This document shows positions 15,075 through 23,555 of a stretch of 32,768 nt of DNA, piece after piece (within the stretch, counting starts at the first letter, position 1; each line of letters starts with the position of its first letter). The translations under genes and the position numbers were made by a program. The notes beneath the pieces were generated by a model, which was not told the origin of the DNA, searched no databases, and was given only the letters and a program-made list of their open reading frames with translations. The stretch comes from Desulfovibrionales bacterium (GTDB lineage Bacteria > Desulfobacterota > Desulfovibrionia > Desulfovibrionales > Desulfomicrobiaceae): assembly GCA_012729655.1 (NCBI GenBank), contig JAAYCS010000163.1, positions 1 through 32,768 of the forward strand. The letters run 5' to 3'.

Positions 15075-18000
15075 ATGACATTTATCGGAAATTCTTGGAA
15101 AAATCTGAACCTGTGGCAAAAGGCCGCGGCCGTGACGGTGTGCTGCGTGGCGCTCTACGCCGCCTTCGGATTCCTGCTCCTGCCCCTGATCACCCGCCAT
15201 GTGCTGATCGAAAAGGTCGGCCCGGCCATGAACCGGCAGGTCAGCGTCGGGGACATCCGCTTCAACCCCTTCGCCCTGACCGCCGACATCACAGGGCTGA
15301 CCATCAGCGAGCGCAACTCGACCGGGGAGTTCGTGGCCTTCGACGCCCTGCACACCAACCTCGAACTCAGCTCCCTGCTGCGCCTGGCCATCGTCATGCG
15401 CGACCTGCGCCTGGACGGACCGCGCATCAACATCCGCCTCGACCGGGATGGCCGCACCAACTTCGCGGACCTCGCCGGCGGCAAGCAGGAGCCCGCCCCC
15501 GAAAAGTCCGAGCCGCTCATCGTGCCCGTGATCATCGAGCCGGTCAGCGTCGGCAACGGCACCATCGTCTTCGAGGACCAAGCCCACGGCGTGACGCACG
15601 TGGTCGATGAGATCAACTTTCTGGTGCCCCAGTTCTCGTCACGCAAGAAGGACTGGACGACCTTCATGACCCCGACCCTGTCCTTCCGCGCCAACGGGGC
15701 GCCCTTCAACCTCCAAGGAAAGACCATCCCCTTCGACAACTCCCTGAAAACCGAGTTCGCCCTCAACGTCATGGACCTCGGCCTGCCCCAGTACTGGGCC
15801 TACGCCCTGGCCAGCGACAACCTCAAGCTGGCCAAGGGGACCCTGAACCTCGAAAACAAGCTTGTCTTCGAGCGGCACGAGGACAGTCTGCCGACCTTCT
15901 CCCTGCAGGGCACGATCACGGGGCGCGACATCGAACTGACGGACGACGGGGAGCCCGTGCTCTCGGCCGCCAGCACGGAAATCGTTCTGGACGACATCTC
16001 CATCCTCAACCTGCAGCTCGGCCTGCGCTCCGTGAGCCTGGAGAGCCCGTTCATCAAGGTCGTGCGCAAAAAGGACGGCAGCCTGAACTGGATGGGCTAC
16101 TTCACCCGCGGGCCGGCCCCCGCAAACGCAACGACGGAAGCGCAAACCGCATCGGCGGAGCCGGAAAACGCCACGACGGGAGTCCCCGTCGCCGCGGCCG
16201 GGGCCGACAACTCGACGCAAACTCCGGCCAACGCAACCGCACAGGCCGGCAACGCCACGGCAGGCGGACCCGCCGAGGCAGCGGAGCAGCCCGCGCGGAC
16301 GCTGCTTCTGCAAATCCCTGAAATCCGCCTCACGGAAGGCCGCGTCCTGTTCAGGGACGAGACCCTGCCAACCCCCTTCACCAAGGAGGTGCGGGGTTTG
16401 AACCTGACCATCACGGACCTGAGCACGGCAGCCAACGCCACGACCCAGGCCGCCCTCCGGGCCATGACCGCCGATGGAGAGGAACTTGGGATGGACGCGT
16501 CCTTCTCGGTTTTCTCGGTCCAGGCCAAGGCCCGCGTCAGTGGCCGCAGCCTTGATATCCCGTCCTACGCGGCCTATTTCAAGGACGCCCTGCCCATGAC
16601 CCTGACTTCGGCCAAGGTCGACGCCAGCCTCGGCCTGGCCATGGACGGCGCAGACAAGGCACCCCGCCTGGAGAATTCCACCCTCGAAATGCGCGACCTG
16701 ACCCTGACGGCAGCCGGCGAGGCCGGGGCTGTCCAGATCAAACGCTTGGCCCTGGACGGAATCGGCGTTGACATGGCCGCCCGCGTGATCCGTACCGGTA
16801 TGTTGAGCTTGGACGGCGCTTCCGTGAGCACGGGGGTGGACACGAACGGCCGGGCGACCATCCTGGATGCTCTGAACACAGCTCCGGCAACAGCCCCTGC
16901 GTCCCCGAGCGCAGCCAAACCGACCTCCGTTCCCGATGCCGCAGCCCCGGCTTGGCGCGTCGCCGCGCAAGGGGCAACCCTGAACGGGATCGACCTGCGC
17001 GTGACGGGCCAAGCCGCCACAACGCCCGTCCGCCTGGGCTCCCTCAAAGTCGGGCCGGTATCCGTGGACACGGCCCAGACCACCGTCGCCGTCGGCCCGG
17101 TGGACATGAATCTGGCCGTGGACGTGACCCGGCTCAAGACCGGCGACATCGACCTGGCCGCGCTCTTCGCCCCGGCAACCGACGCGCAGAAGACTCCGGC
17201 GCCCGCCCCGGCCAAGGCCTCGCAGCCCACCTGGAAGGCCGAAATTGAACAATTCACTCTGTCCGGTGGCCAGGTGGCCTTCACCGACCAGACCCTGGAC
17301 AAACCCGTGCGCCTGGACATCGACCAGATCACCTTCAAGGCCTCGAAGCTCTCCAACGATCTGAACAGGGCCATCCCTCTCGACCTGTCCTGCCGGATCG
17401 AAGAGACGGGCACGGTCAAGGCCACGGGCGACCTCGTTCCGTCCACGCTGGTGACCAAGGGGGTGCTGAGCCTGGTCAAAATCCCCCTGTCCCTGGCCTC
17501 GGCTTACGTGGCCGAGGCGGCGGCCGTGGACATCCCGGCCGGACAACTTGGCGGCAAGCTGGAGTGGCGCATGGACGGGAAGGGCAAAGACCGCATTTCC
17601 GGCTCCCTGTTGATCGACGGATTCCGGGTCACGGAAGGCCGCAGCAAGGCCGAGATCTTCGGCTTCAGGAGCCTCGGCGTGCAGAACCTGGCCCTGAATC
17701 TCGCCCCCCTGACCCTGAACATCAGGCAGGTGGACCTGGTCGAGCCCAGGGGCAGCTTCGTCATCGACCCCCAGGGCAAGACCACCCTGGACCGCGTCAA
17801 GCCTGCGGCCGGCAAGCCGGCCAAGCCGCAGCCCAAGGCCGCGGCCAAAACCGACGACAAGTCCGAGGGGCTCAAGTCCCTGGAGGTCGACGTCGTGAAC
17901 CTCAAGCAGGGGCGCTTCTCCTTCGCCGACAAGACCCTCTCGCCCCAGTTCGAGTCCGTGGTGTCACCCGTAAACCTGACCGTGACGGGTTTTTCCCTCG

Positions 18001-19061
18001 ATCCAGCCCGGAAAACAAATCTGGAATTGAGCGCCATCATTGATGGCTCCGCCCCGATCACGGCCAAGGGCTGGGTCTCGCCGCTGAAGGACCCGGTGGA
18101 GGCCAACAGCACCGTGACCCTTAAGAACCTGGACCTGGTCGCCCTGTCCCCCTACTCCGCAAAGTTCATCGCCTATCCTGTCACCCGCGGACAGCTGGAC
18201 TGGGACATGAATCTGAGCACCGAGGCCAACAACCTGGCCATGGGCAACGCCATCAAGGCCAGGCAACTGGAGCTGGGCGACAAGGTCGAGTCCCCGGGCG
18301 CAGCGGATGTACCGGTGAAGCTTGGACTGTCCCTGCTGCGGGACATGTCCGGCAACATCTCCCTCAATCTGCCGGTCCAGGGGGACTTGACCGATCCGAA
18401 ATTCAGCATTGGCGGCATTGTCGTGCAGGCATTCCTGGGTCTCATCGTCAAGGCCATCGCTTCGCCATTCTCCCTCCTGGCCAGCCTGGTACCGGACGGA
18501 GGCGGCCAGGACATGAGCCGGTTGCCTTTCTCACCCGGACTGGCCACTCCTGCCCCCGAGTCCTTCAAAGCCATGAAGGGACTGGCCGATGTGCTGGGGC
18601 AACGCCCGGGGCTGAGCATAGCCGTCATTGGACACGCCGCGCCTGAAGCGGACCGAAAGGCCTTGGAGGACAGGGCCTTCCGGCGCAAGCTGCAGGTCAT
18701 CAAGTTCGACGATCTGCCCCGCAAGGTTCGGGAAAAGACAGCCCTGGAGGAACTGGAAATCACGGACCAGGAATACCCCGACCTGCTCTGGGAGGCCTAC
18801 AAGGACGAACCAGTGCAAAAGGAAAAAAACGCCATCGGCATGCACAAGGAGGTCCCGCGCGAAGTGCAGGAAACCAAGCTGCGGGAACTGATCAACGTGA
18901 CCGACGAAGACCTGATCCGCTTGGCTTCCAGCCGGGCCGAGTTTGTCAAGACGCACCTCGTGCAGGAGCTGAAGGTCGATCCCGGACGGGTCTTCCTGGG
19001 CCAAACCGGTCCGGCGTCCTTGTCGGGCACAAGCGAAGTGACCCTGGAGGTCCGGAACTAG
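15075..19061 (+). CDS. Giant DUF748 / AsmA-like envelope protein
   Basis: 1328 residues. The ATG at 15075 has AGGGGA at 15061-15066. One membrane helix lies at about residues 17-39, and the rest is probably periplasmic. The N-terminal block INIRLDRDGRTNFADL and its echoes (DTNGRATILDAL, VIDPQGKTTLDRV) are the repeated elements typical of DUF748, which belongs with the AsmA-like proteins proposed to bridge the envelope and move lipids. Near the C-terminus, LADVLGQRPGLSIAVIGHA and a later SSRAEFVKTHLVQELKVDP resemble split parts of an OmpA-like domain. Residues 351-399 are a linker with seven-residue periodicity and five Asn-x-Thr sites. Several Ala/Pro-rich linkers separate the domains. The cargo is unknown. 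Confidence 0.86.
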   Translation: MTFIGNSWKNLNLWQKAAAVTVCCVALYAAFGFLLLPLITRHVLIEKVGPAMNRQVSVGDIRFNPFALTADITGLTISERNSTGEFVAFDALHTNLELSSLLRLAIVMRDLRLDGPRINIRLDRDGRTNFADLAGGKQEPAPEKSEPLIVPVIIEPVSVGNGTIVFEDQAHGVTHVVDEINFLVPQFSSRKKDWTTFMTPTLSFRANGAPFNLQGKTIPFDNSLKTEFALNVMDLGLPQYWAYALASDNLKLAKGTLNLENKLVFERHEDSLPTFSLQGTITGRDIELTDDGEPVLSAASTEIVLDDISILNLQLGLRSVSLESPFIKVVRKKDGSLNWMGYFTRGPAPANATTEAQTASAEPENATTGVPVAAAGADNSTQTPANATAQAGNATAGGPAEAAEQPARTLLLQIPEIRLTEGRVLFRDETLPTPFTKEVRGLNLTITDLSTAANATTQAALRAMTADGEELGMDASFSVFSVQAKARVSGRSLDIPSYAAYFKDALPMTLTSAKVDASLGLAMDGADKAPRLENSTLEMRDLTLTAAGEAGAVQIKRLALDGIGVDMAARVIRTGMLSLDGASVSTGVDTNGRATILDALNTAPATAPASPSAAKPTSVPDAAAPAWRVAAQGATLNGIDLRVTGQAATTPVRLGSLKVGPVSVDTAQTTVAVGPVDMNLAVDVTRLKTGDIDLAALFAPATDAQKTPAPAPAKASQPTWKAEIEQFTLSGGQVAFTDQTLDKPVRLDIDQITFKASKLSNDLNRAIPLDLSCRIEETGTVKATGDLVPSTLVTKGVLSLVKIPLSLASAYVAEAAAVDIPAGQLGGKLEWRMDGKGKDRISGSLLIDGFRVTEGRSKAEIFGFRSLGVQNLALNLAPLTLNIRQVDLVEPRGSFVIDPQGKTTLDRVKPAAGKPAKPQPKAAAKTDDKSEGLKSLEVDVVNLKQGRFSFADKTLSPQFESVVSPVNLTVTGFSLDPARKTNLELSAIIDGSAPITAKGWVSPLKDPVEANSTVTLKNLDLVALSPYSAKFIAYPVTRGQLDWDMNLSTEANNLAMGNAIKARQLELGDKVESPGAADVPVKLGLSLLRDMSGNISLNLPVQGDLTDPKFSIGGIVVQAFLGLIVKAIASPFSLLASLVPDGGGQDMSRLPFSPGLATPAPESFKAMKGLADVLGQRPGLSIAVIGHAAPEADRKALEDRAFRRKLQVIKFDDLPRKVREKTALEELEITDQEYPDLLWEAYKDEPVQKEKNAIGMHKEVPREVQETKLRELINVTDEDLIRLASSRAEFVKTHLVQELKVDPGRVFLGQTGPASLSGTSEVTLEVRN
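16125..16271 (+). repeat. 21-bp periodic coding repeat (seven-residue Asn-x-Thr units)
   Basis: Within the DUF748 gene, codons for Asn-Ala-Thr or Asn-Ser-Thr recur at residues 351, 365, 379, 386 and 393, at multiples of exactly seven residues (14, 14, 7, 7). Seven heptads fit the segment; two have lost the Asn-x-Thr. The units have diverged in DNA sequence, so this is an old expansion, not a fresh tandem repeat. Confidence 0.7.
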
Positions 19062-19226
19062 GGGAATGCCCCGGGCTTCCTAACCGTTAAAAATTACACA
19101 TGCCCGGACTGTTCATCAGCAGTGAGGTACGAGGACGAAGAAAATCCAGGGCCGCAGCATATCCGGACAATCACTGGTCTGGCTTTTCTGCACTCGTGAG
19201 ACAGATCGCCGTTTTGGGGCGGCCTG

Positions 19227-19598
19227 CTAGGCTTCGAGAATGACCACGGCCACGGCGTTTTCGCGGCTGTGGGAGAGGGAGAGGTGGGCCCGTCGGACGT
19301 TCAGGGCCCGGCACCGCTCATGCGCCTTATTGTGGAAGAGGATCGAGGGCTTGCCGAGCTCGTCCGCACGGACCTCAATGTCCTGGAAAAAGATTCCGCC
19401 GCTGAATCCCGTGCCCAGGGCCTTGACCGCGGCCTCCTTGGCCGCGAAGCGCGCGGCCAGGAAGGGCACGGCGTTGCGCGGCATGGCCGCGAATTCGGCC
19501 GGAACCAGGATGCGGGAACAGAACTTCTCGCCGAACCGTTCAAAGGAACGCGCGATCCTGTCCAGCTCCGTAATGTCGATGCCCAACCCAACGATCAT
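19227..19598 (-). CDS. acpS: Holo-[acyl-carrier-protein] synthase
   Basis: 123 residues, the usual AcpS length. The N-terminal [14 protein letters not shown] carries the first conserved Asp, [19 protein letters not shown] carries the Glu and Lys of the active site, and [16 protein letters not shown] is the typical C-terminal block. AcpS transfers 4'-phosphopantetheine from CoA to acyl carrier protein, which is needed to start fatty acid synthesis. A strong ssb terminator lies about 50 bases upstream on the same strand, so acpS must rely on read-through or on a promoter in that short gap. The initiator matches the family start, although the GAGG upstream is only one base from the ATG. Confidence 0.95.
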   Translation of the reverse strand: MIVGLGIDITELDRIARSFERFGEKFCSRILVPAEFAAMPRNAVPFLAARFAAKEAAVKALGTGFSGGIFFQDIEVRADELGKPSILFHNKAHERCRALNVRRAHLSLSHSRENAVAVVILEA

Positions 19599-19646
19599 GC
19601 CTCAAGCCGCCGATGCCTGCCCCGGAGTTCCCGGGGGCGTTCCCTG

Positions 19647-19681
19647 AAAAAAAGCCAGACGGGTTCGGCCCGTCTGGCTTT
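19647..19681 (-). terminator. Rho-independent terminator after ssb
   Basis: A perfect 10-bp stem (GCCAGACGGG, 19654-19663, with CCCGTCTGGC, 19669-19678) around a 5-base loop is extended by A-T pairs. On the - strand it is followed by seven T's (19653-19647). It ends the accC-to-ssb transcription unit just upstream of acpS. The + strand side has only TTT, so termination is mainly for the - strand. Confidence 0.9.
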
Positions 19682-19708
19682 GTCATGCCAAGGTTTCGAA
19701 TCTGCGCC

Positions 19709-20179
19709 CTAGAACGGCGCGTCGTCCATCCCGCTGGCTTCGGACGGGAAGGCCGGACCGAGGTCTTCCTCGTAGCCCCCGCCACCCTGCTGGGCGGACT
19801 GTTGCTTCTGATACTGCGGTGCCGGGGCGAAGCCGCCTTCGGACTGACGGGAATCCAGGCCCACCACACGGTCTGCCTTGATCTCGGTCGTGTATTTCTC
19901 CACGCCGTCCTTGTCGGTCCACTTTCGGGTTTCAATCTTGCCCTCGATATACACAAGCCGTCCCTTGGCCAGATAGTTGCCACAGAATTCCGCCTGCTTG
20001 CCCCAGACAACGATGCGGTGCCATTCGGTCTTTTCCACCTTCTGCCCATCCTTGCCCGTGTACGTCTCATCAGTGGCGATGGAAAAATTGGCCACCGGCT
20101 GCCCGGAAGGCGTGTAGCGCATCTCCGGATCACGGCCCAATCGGCCGATCAGAATCGCCTTGTTCAGACTTCCTGCCAT
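19709..20179 (-). CDS. ssb: Single-stranded DNA-binding protein
   Basis: 156 residues. The OB-fold N-terminus begins SLNKAILIGRLGRDPEMRYT and continues with VANFSIATDE, WHRIVVWGKQAE and LVYIEGKIETRKW, all standard for bacterial SSB. A Gln/Gly-rich flexible linker leads to the acidic tip MDDAPF, which binds partner proteins such as RecQ, exonuclease I and PriA. GAGGAG lies 5 bases upstream of the ATG. It protects single-stranded DNA in replication and repair. It follows the acc genes after only 29 bases, which is an unusual setting; the terminator immediately after it ends the unit. Confidence 0.97.
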   Translation of the reverse strand: MAGSLNKAILIGRLGRDPEMRYTPSGQPVANFSIATDETYTGKDGQKVEKTEWHRIVVWGKQAEFCGNYLAKGRLVYIEGKIETRKWTDKDGVEKYTTEIKADRVVGLDSRQSEGGFAPAPQYQKQQSAQQGGGGYEEDLGPAFPSEASGMDDAPF

Positions 20180-20208
20180 GTCATCTCCTCATGTCTCCGC
20201 CAGCCCGG

Positions 20209-20559
20209 TCATGGCTTGGGCAGATTGGTGTTCATTTCGGTCAATACATCCTCGATGGCGTCAGTCAGCTCGTTGGCCCGCTTGGGATTCCAGTCGGCCA
20301 GGCTCTGACCCAGATCCGCAACTGCCTCCTTCAGGGCCGGAAGCCGTCCGGACAAAAAGTCCCTCAGATGCTCCCCGACGTTTCCGAACTGATACAGGTC
20401 ATCCAGAGCCCTGACAAGTTCGTGCACGCCCTTCATGTCATGGGGAAAACCAGGCGTGTTGTCCTCGAAAGCCAAGGTCCACAAACGGGGCCAAGCCTCG
20501 CGCACATCATTCTCGGAAAAGGTGTAGGCATACACCCGCACCTGCAGCACCTTGCCCAT
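20209..20559 (-). CDS. Conserved small protein of unknown function in the acc cluster
   Basis: 116 residues. I chose the ATG at 20559, which overlaps the preceding stop (TGATG) and follows a purine-rich GGAGAGGGA run; the frame is open further upstream, but only through the neighbouring gene. I do not recognise the family. It has an N-terminal beta-like stretch VLQVRVYAYTF, then mostly helical and acidic sequence (DMKGVHELVRALDDLYQF, ALKEAVADLGQSL), with no Cys, no membrane segment and no signal peptide. Its tight coupling to the BCCP-like protein suggests the two work together, perhaps as accessory parts of the carboxylase. Confidence 0.75.
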   Translation of the reverse strand: MGKVLQVRVYAYTFSENDVREAWPRLWTLAFEDNTPGFPHDMKGVHELVRALDDLYQFGNVGEHLRDFLSGRLPALKEAVADLGQSLADWNPKRANELTDAIEDVLTEMNTNLPKP

Positions 20560-21209
20560 CAGTCCCTCTCCTCCCAGTCGCTCTGCACGCGGCTGATGAC
20601 TTCCTGGATCTTGCCCAGCTCGCTCTCCGGACACACGCCGATGAGCGGGCTGTTCCTGTCCACGGAATCGTTGGTTTCGAAATAGACCGCATAGATGATT
20701 CCGGCCGGACCACTGTAGCGGACCGACGTTTCGCGCTTCATGCGCGAAAGGATGAACAGTTCCATGCCGTCCTCGACATGCACTGTCTGGCTGCCCTTGG
20801 TCTTGATCTTGATATCCACGTCCGGAAAGAAATAGTATTTGCCCTTTTCCGGAGCCGGAAAAAGAGACAGGGACCGGCGCAGGATGCGGTCAATGACCTC
20901 TTCCCGGGTCAGAAAATGCCGGATGGTCATCAACTCCTGTCCAGCCTGCACGAACTGACCGCTCTGAATCCCTGCGAAGGACATGATCTCCCCCTTTTGC
21001 GGGGCGAAAAGAGGCTTCTTGTTCTGTTCACGCTCCAGCCGGGCCAAAAGGGTGCCCGACGTCTCTTTCCACGTGCCGCTGGCCCCGGCGACCTTGGTTC
21101 CAGGCTCCTGGACCACGAATTCCACCCTGCCGCTGTGTGGAGCCCGGATGACGATCTTCTCGTAGGGCTCCTCGCGCAGCTCACGCAGCAAATCCTTCAC
21201 GTCTATCAC
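20559..21209 (-). CDS. BCCP-like barrel-sandwich protein lacking the biotin-acceptor lysine
   Basis: 216 residues. Residues about 20-95 look like a biotinyl/lipoyl barrel-sandwich domain: IRAPHSGRVEFVV at the start, and FAPQKGEIMSF then GQFVQAGQELMTI at the end, matching the two halves of a BCCP hammerhead. Where BCCP has the biotinylated EAMKM hairpin, this protein reads LEREQNKKP, so the acceptor Lys is apparently replaced by Gln. A charged C-terminal domain of about 100 residues (from FFPDVDIKIK on) has no match I can name. It lies between the accAD fusion and the small protein, so a structural or regulatory part in the carboxylase is likely. The true biotin carrier would then be encoded elsewhere. 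Confidence 0.7.
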   Translation of the reverse strand: MIDVKDLLRELREEPYEKIVIRAPHSGRVEFVVQEPGTKVAGASGTWKETSGTLLARLEREQNKKPLFAPQKGEIMSFAGIQSGQFVQAGQELMTIRHFLTREEVIDRILRRSLSLFPAPEKGKYYFFPDVDIKIKTKGSQTVHVEDGMELFILSRMKRETSVRYSGPAGIIYAVYFETNDSVDRNSPLIGVCPESELGKIQEVISRVQSDWEERD

Positions 21210-21218
21210 ATGCGACTC

Positions 21219-23459
21219 CTATCGGTAGTAAAGGTTGCGGCCGCCCATGGTCTGCAGGGATTGCACAAGATTGCTTCGGATCTCGCGGCGGTCCCAGATG
21301 CCCTGGATGTGCCCGCGGGACAGGGCCTGGAAGGCATTGTGGTAGTTGGGAGGGATGTCCATGCCCGTGGTCTCCTTGATGACGCCGGGACCGGCGAATC
21401 CGATATTGGCCGAACGCACCGCAAACTGGTAGGGGGAACAACCCAGGAAACTGGCCACAGGACCCGCATAGGAGTTCGTGTCGTAAAGGACCAGATACAG
21501 ACCCCCGGCCTCTGTGTAGCGCCGCACGGCCATGGTGCATCGGGGCATTTGGATGACGCCGTTCACTCCTTCCTGGATGCGGATGCCGGCCGTGCCGTGC
21601 ACGTAGGACAGGAAAGGCAGCTGCTTCTTGCGCGCCCGCTCCATGGCCCGGATGAATTTCTCGCCCTCGGCAGCGCCGACGCTGCCCCCCCGGAATGCCC
21701 CCATGAACATGGCCACCATGACCGAGGTGCCCTCGATGCGGGCCTCGAAGGTCATGCACCCGCACTTGTGTCCGGTTTTGCGCTTGGCCTCGTCCAGCTT
21801 CAAGTCAAAGCCATCGAACTTCAGAGGATTGACGGACTCAATCTCGGAAAAGACTTCATAGATGGAGCCCGGATCAAAAATATTGTGCAGATACCACTGA
21901 TATTCCATCGGGAAATGATGTCCACAAAAGCTGCAGACCCCTGCCCACTCGCCAAAAAGATCCGGCGCCCATTGATCCAGACATCCATGCACGGGCGCAT
22001 TGGGACAGGTCACGGACCGGTCCTTTTTGGCCTGGGGACTCACATACTGCCACTTGCCGTTGTTCTGGGCGGCCTCGTCCCAGGCCGAGAGCGAGGTCAG
22101 TCCCGCAGTGTCCACTTCCTTTTTGCCCTTGCCAAAGGAAAGCTTGGACATGAGCCCCTTCCAATACCGGGTGGACCGGCCAACTACGACCTGCATTTCG
22201 GCGTGCATGTCCTCGGCCAGCTCCGTGACCTTCTTGTGCTGTTTCCCGAAGAGGTCGTACCGGAAGTAGGAATAGAGGGACGTGACGAACTCGCCGATGG
22301 ATTCGCTCCCCCGGCTGAACCAGTGCCGTTTGTCCAGGTAGGCGCTTTGGGCCATGCGACGATACTTCATGTACCGCGTCCACAGGAGCCGCTCCTTGGC
22401 TCGTGCGTTCAGGCTCCAGCGCACATAGACGTCCGCGCCCTTGTGGCGTTTCAAGGCCAGGGAGCGGAACAGGCGCATGCCGCTGACACCAAGCACGATC
22501 TCGTCGGTTGAGGCGATGACGGATTTGCGCAGCTTGCGGAAGAAGTCGTAATGCTCGGGCCTGGCGCCCAACGGGGGCTCGTTGATCTTCCAGTCCACAA
22601 AACCCATGGCCCGATTGTCGTCGGCCGTGATCTTCAGCTGCTCGGCGCAGCGCTCGATGAGCCTGGGCTCGGCCCGCTGTCCGCCGCGCAGACGTCCTTC
22701 GATGGCCGCAGCCCCCTCGGGGGATATGACCGAATAGTAGCCGTGGGACATCATGATCCGGGTATCGGCCAATCCGATGGCCTCTGCCCCTCCGGATCCC
22801 CCCTCGGAAATGACGGCCACAATGGGCACCTTCAGTCCGGCCATTTCGTAAAGGTTCTTGGCTATCTGCTGAGCCGCGCCAGGATAGTCCTCTATCGGGT
22901 ACGAACCCGGTGTGAAGATATAGGTGTGAATGGGGATGTTCTCTGTTTCAGCGACCTTCATGTAGTGCAGGGCCTTGGCATTGCCCCATGGTTTGACTGA
23001 GCCTCCATTGCGGAATTCCTGCCCATGCCCCTTTTCCTGGCCGATAACCATGACCGCTTGGTGGTGGATCTTCTTCCCCCTCCGACGGGTGATGTAGGCC
23101 CGGGCAATAAGCATGCTCGGATCGATGCTGTAGTCGTCCTGCCCCCCGATCTCGGTGTAGTTGTCATACACATTCTCGAGGATGTCCTTCAGACAGATGC
23201 GCTGCGGATGGCGAACGATGCGCACCCTGTTCATGGGCGTCAACTCCCGCTCCAGCTTCTTCTCCAGAAAGCGGAACAGCTCTTCCAGAGTTTCCAGCTG
23301 CCGGACTGCCTCCTGCTCGGTCAGGCCCGGCTCCCGGAGGAGGTACTCCCCGAGTTTGGCATCCAGCATGGTCACGTTGGTATTTTCATCCGCGCCGAAA
23401 ATATCCTGAATGTATTTCAGGCGGTCACGGAGTTCTTGTATGCGTTTTTCAATATCCAT
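21219..23459 (-). CDS. accA/accD: Fused acetyl-CoA carboxylase carboxyltransferase (AccA-AccD)
   Basis: 746 residues joining both carboxyltransferase subunits in alpha-then-beta order. The AccA-like half (about 1-330) shows ITRRRGKKIHHQAVMVIGQEKG, the block KVPIVAVISEGGSGGAEAIG and YSVISPEGAAAI. A linker of about 100 residues follows. The AccD-like half (about 440-746) starts with a zinc ribbon (CPNAPVHGC and CSFCGHHF) and continues to FMGGSVG-like AFRGGSVGAAEGEKFIRAME and the LSYVHGTAGIRIQEG block. The enzyme transfers CO2 from biotin to acetyl-CoA to give malonyl-CoA. Some blocks differ from textbook AccA/AccD, so an alternative acyl-CoA substrate is possible. It is 96 bases downstream of accC. 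Confidence 0.88.
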   Translation of the reverse strand: MDIEKRIQELRDRLKYIQDIFGADENTNVTMLDAKLGEYLLREPGLTEQEAVRQLETLEELFRFLEKKLERELTPMNRVRIVRHPQRICLKDILENVYDNYTEIGGQDDYSIDPSMLIARAYITRRRGKKIHHQAVMVIGQEKGHGQEFRNGGSVKPWGNAKALHYMKVAETENIPIHTYIFTPGSYPIEDYPGAAQQIAKNLYEMAGLKVPIVAVISEGGSGGAEAIGLADTRIMMSHGYYSVISPEGAAAIEGRLRGGQRAEPRLIERCAEQLKITADDNRAMGFVDWKINEPPLGARPEHYDFFRKLRKSVIASTDEIVLGVSGMRLFRSLALKRHKGADVYVRWSLNARAKERLLWTRYMKYRRMAQSAYLDKRHWFSRGSESIGEFVTSLYSYFRYDLFGKQHKKVTELAEDMHAEMQVVVGRSTRYWKGLMSKLSFGKGKKEVDTAGLTSLSAWDEAAQNNGKWQYVSPQAKKDRSVTCPNAPVHGCLDQWAPDLFGEWAGVCSFCGHHFPMEYQWYLHNIFDPGSIYEVFSEIESVNPLKFDGFDLKLDEAKRKTGHKCGCMTFEARIEGTSVMVAMFMGAFRGGSVGAAEGEKFIRAMERARKKQLPFLSYVHGTAGIRIQEGVNGVIQMPRCTMAVRRYTEAGGLYLVLYDTNSYAGPVASFLGCSPYQFAVRSANIGFAGPGVIKETTGMDIPPNYHNAFQALSRGHIQGIWDRREIRSNLVQSLQTMGGRNLYYR

Positions 23460-23555
23460 GATGTAGGAAATGCCTCGCGGCTTTGGTTCGTGTTTATTTC
23501 AGGGTCGGTCTGAATGTCTGCTCAGTTTTGGATGCCGCCTTTTGATGGCAACAAT

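Noticed and set aside
15639-17546. A 635-codon antisense open frame inside the DUF748 gene
   Set aside because: Low-complexity Gly/Arg/Gln/Val composition, no ribosome site, and the sense strand has clear DUF748 repeats.
19062-19226. Terminator or small RNA between the DUF748 gene and acpS
   Set aside because: Only short, loosely looped complementarities were found and no T-run follows any of them.
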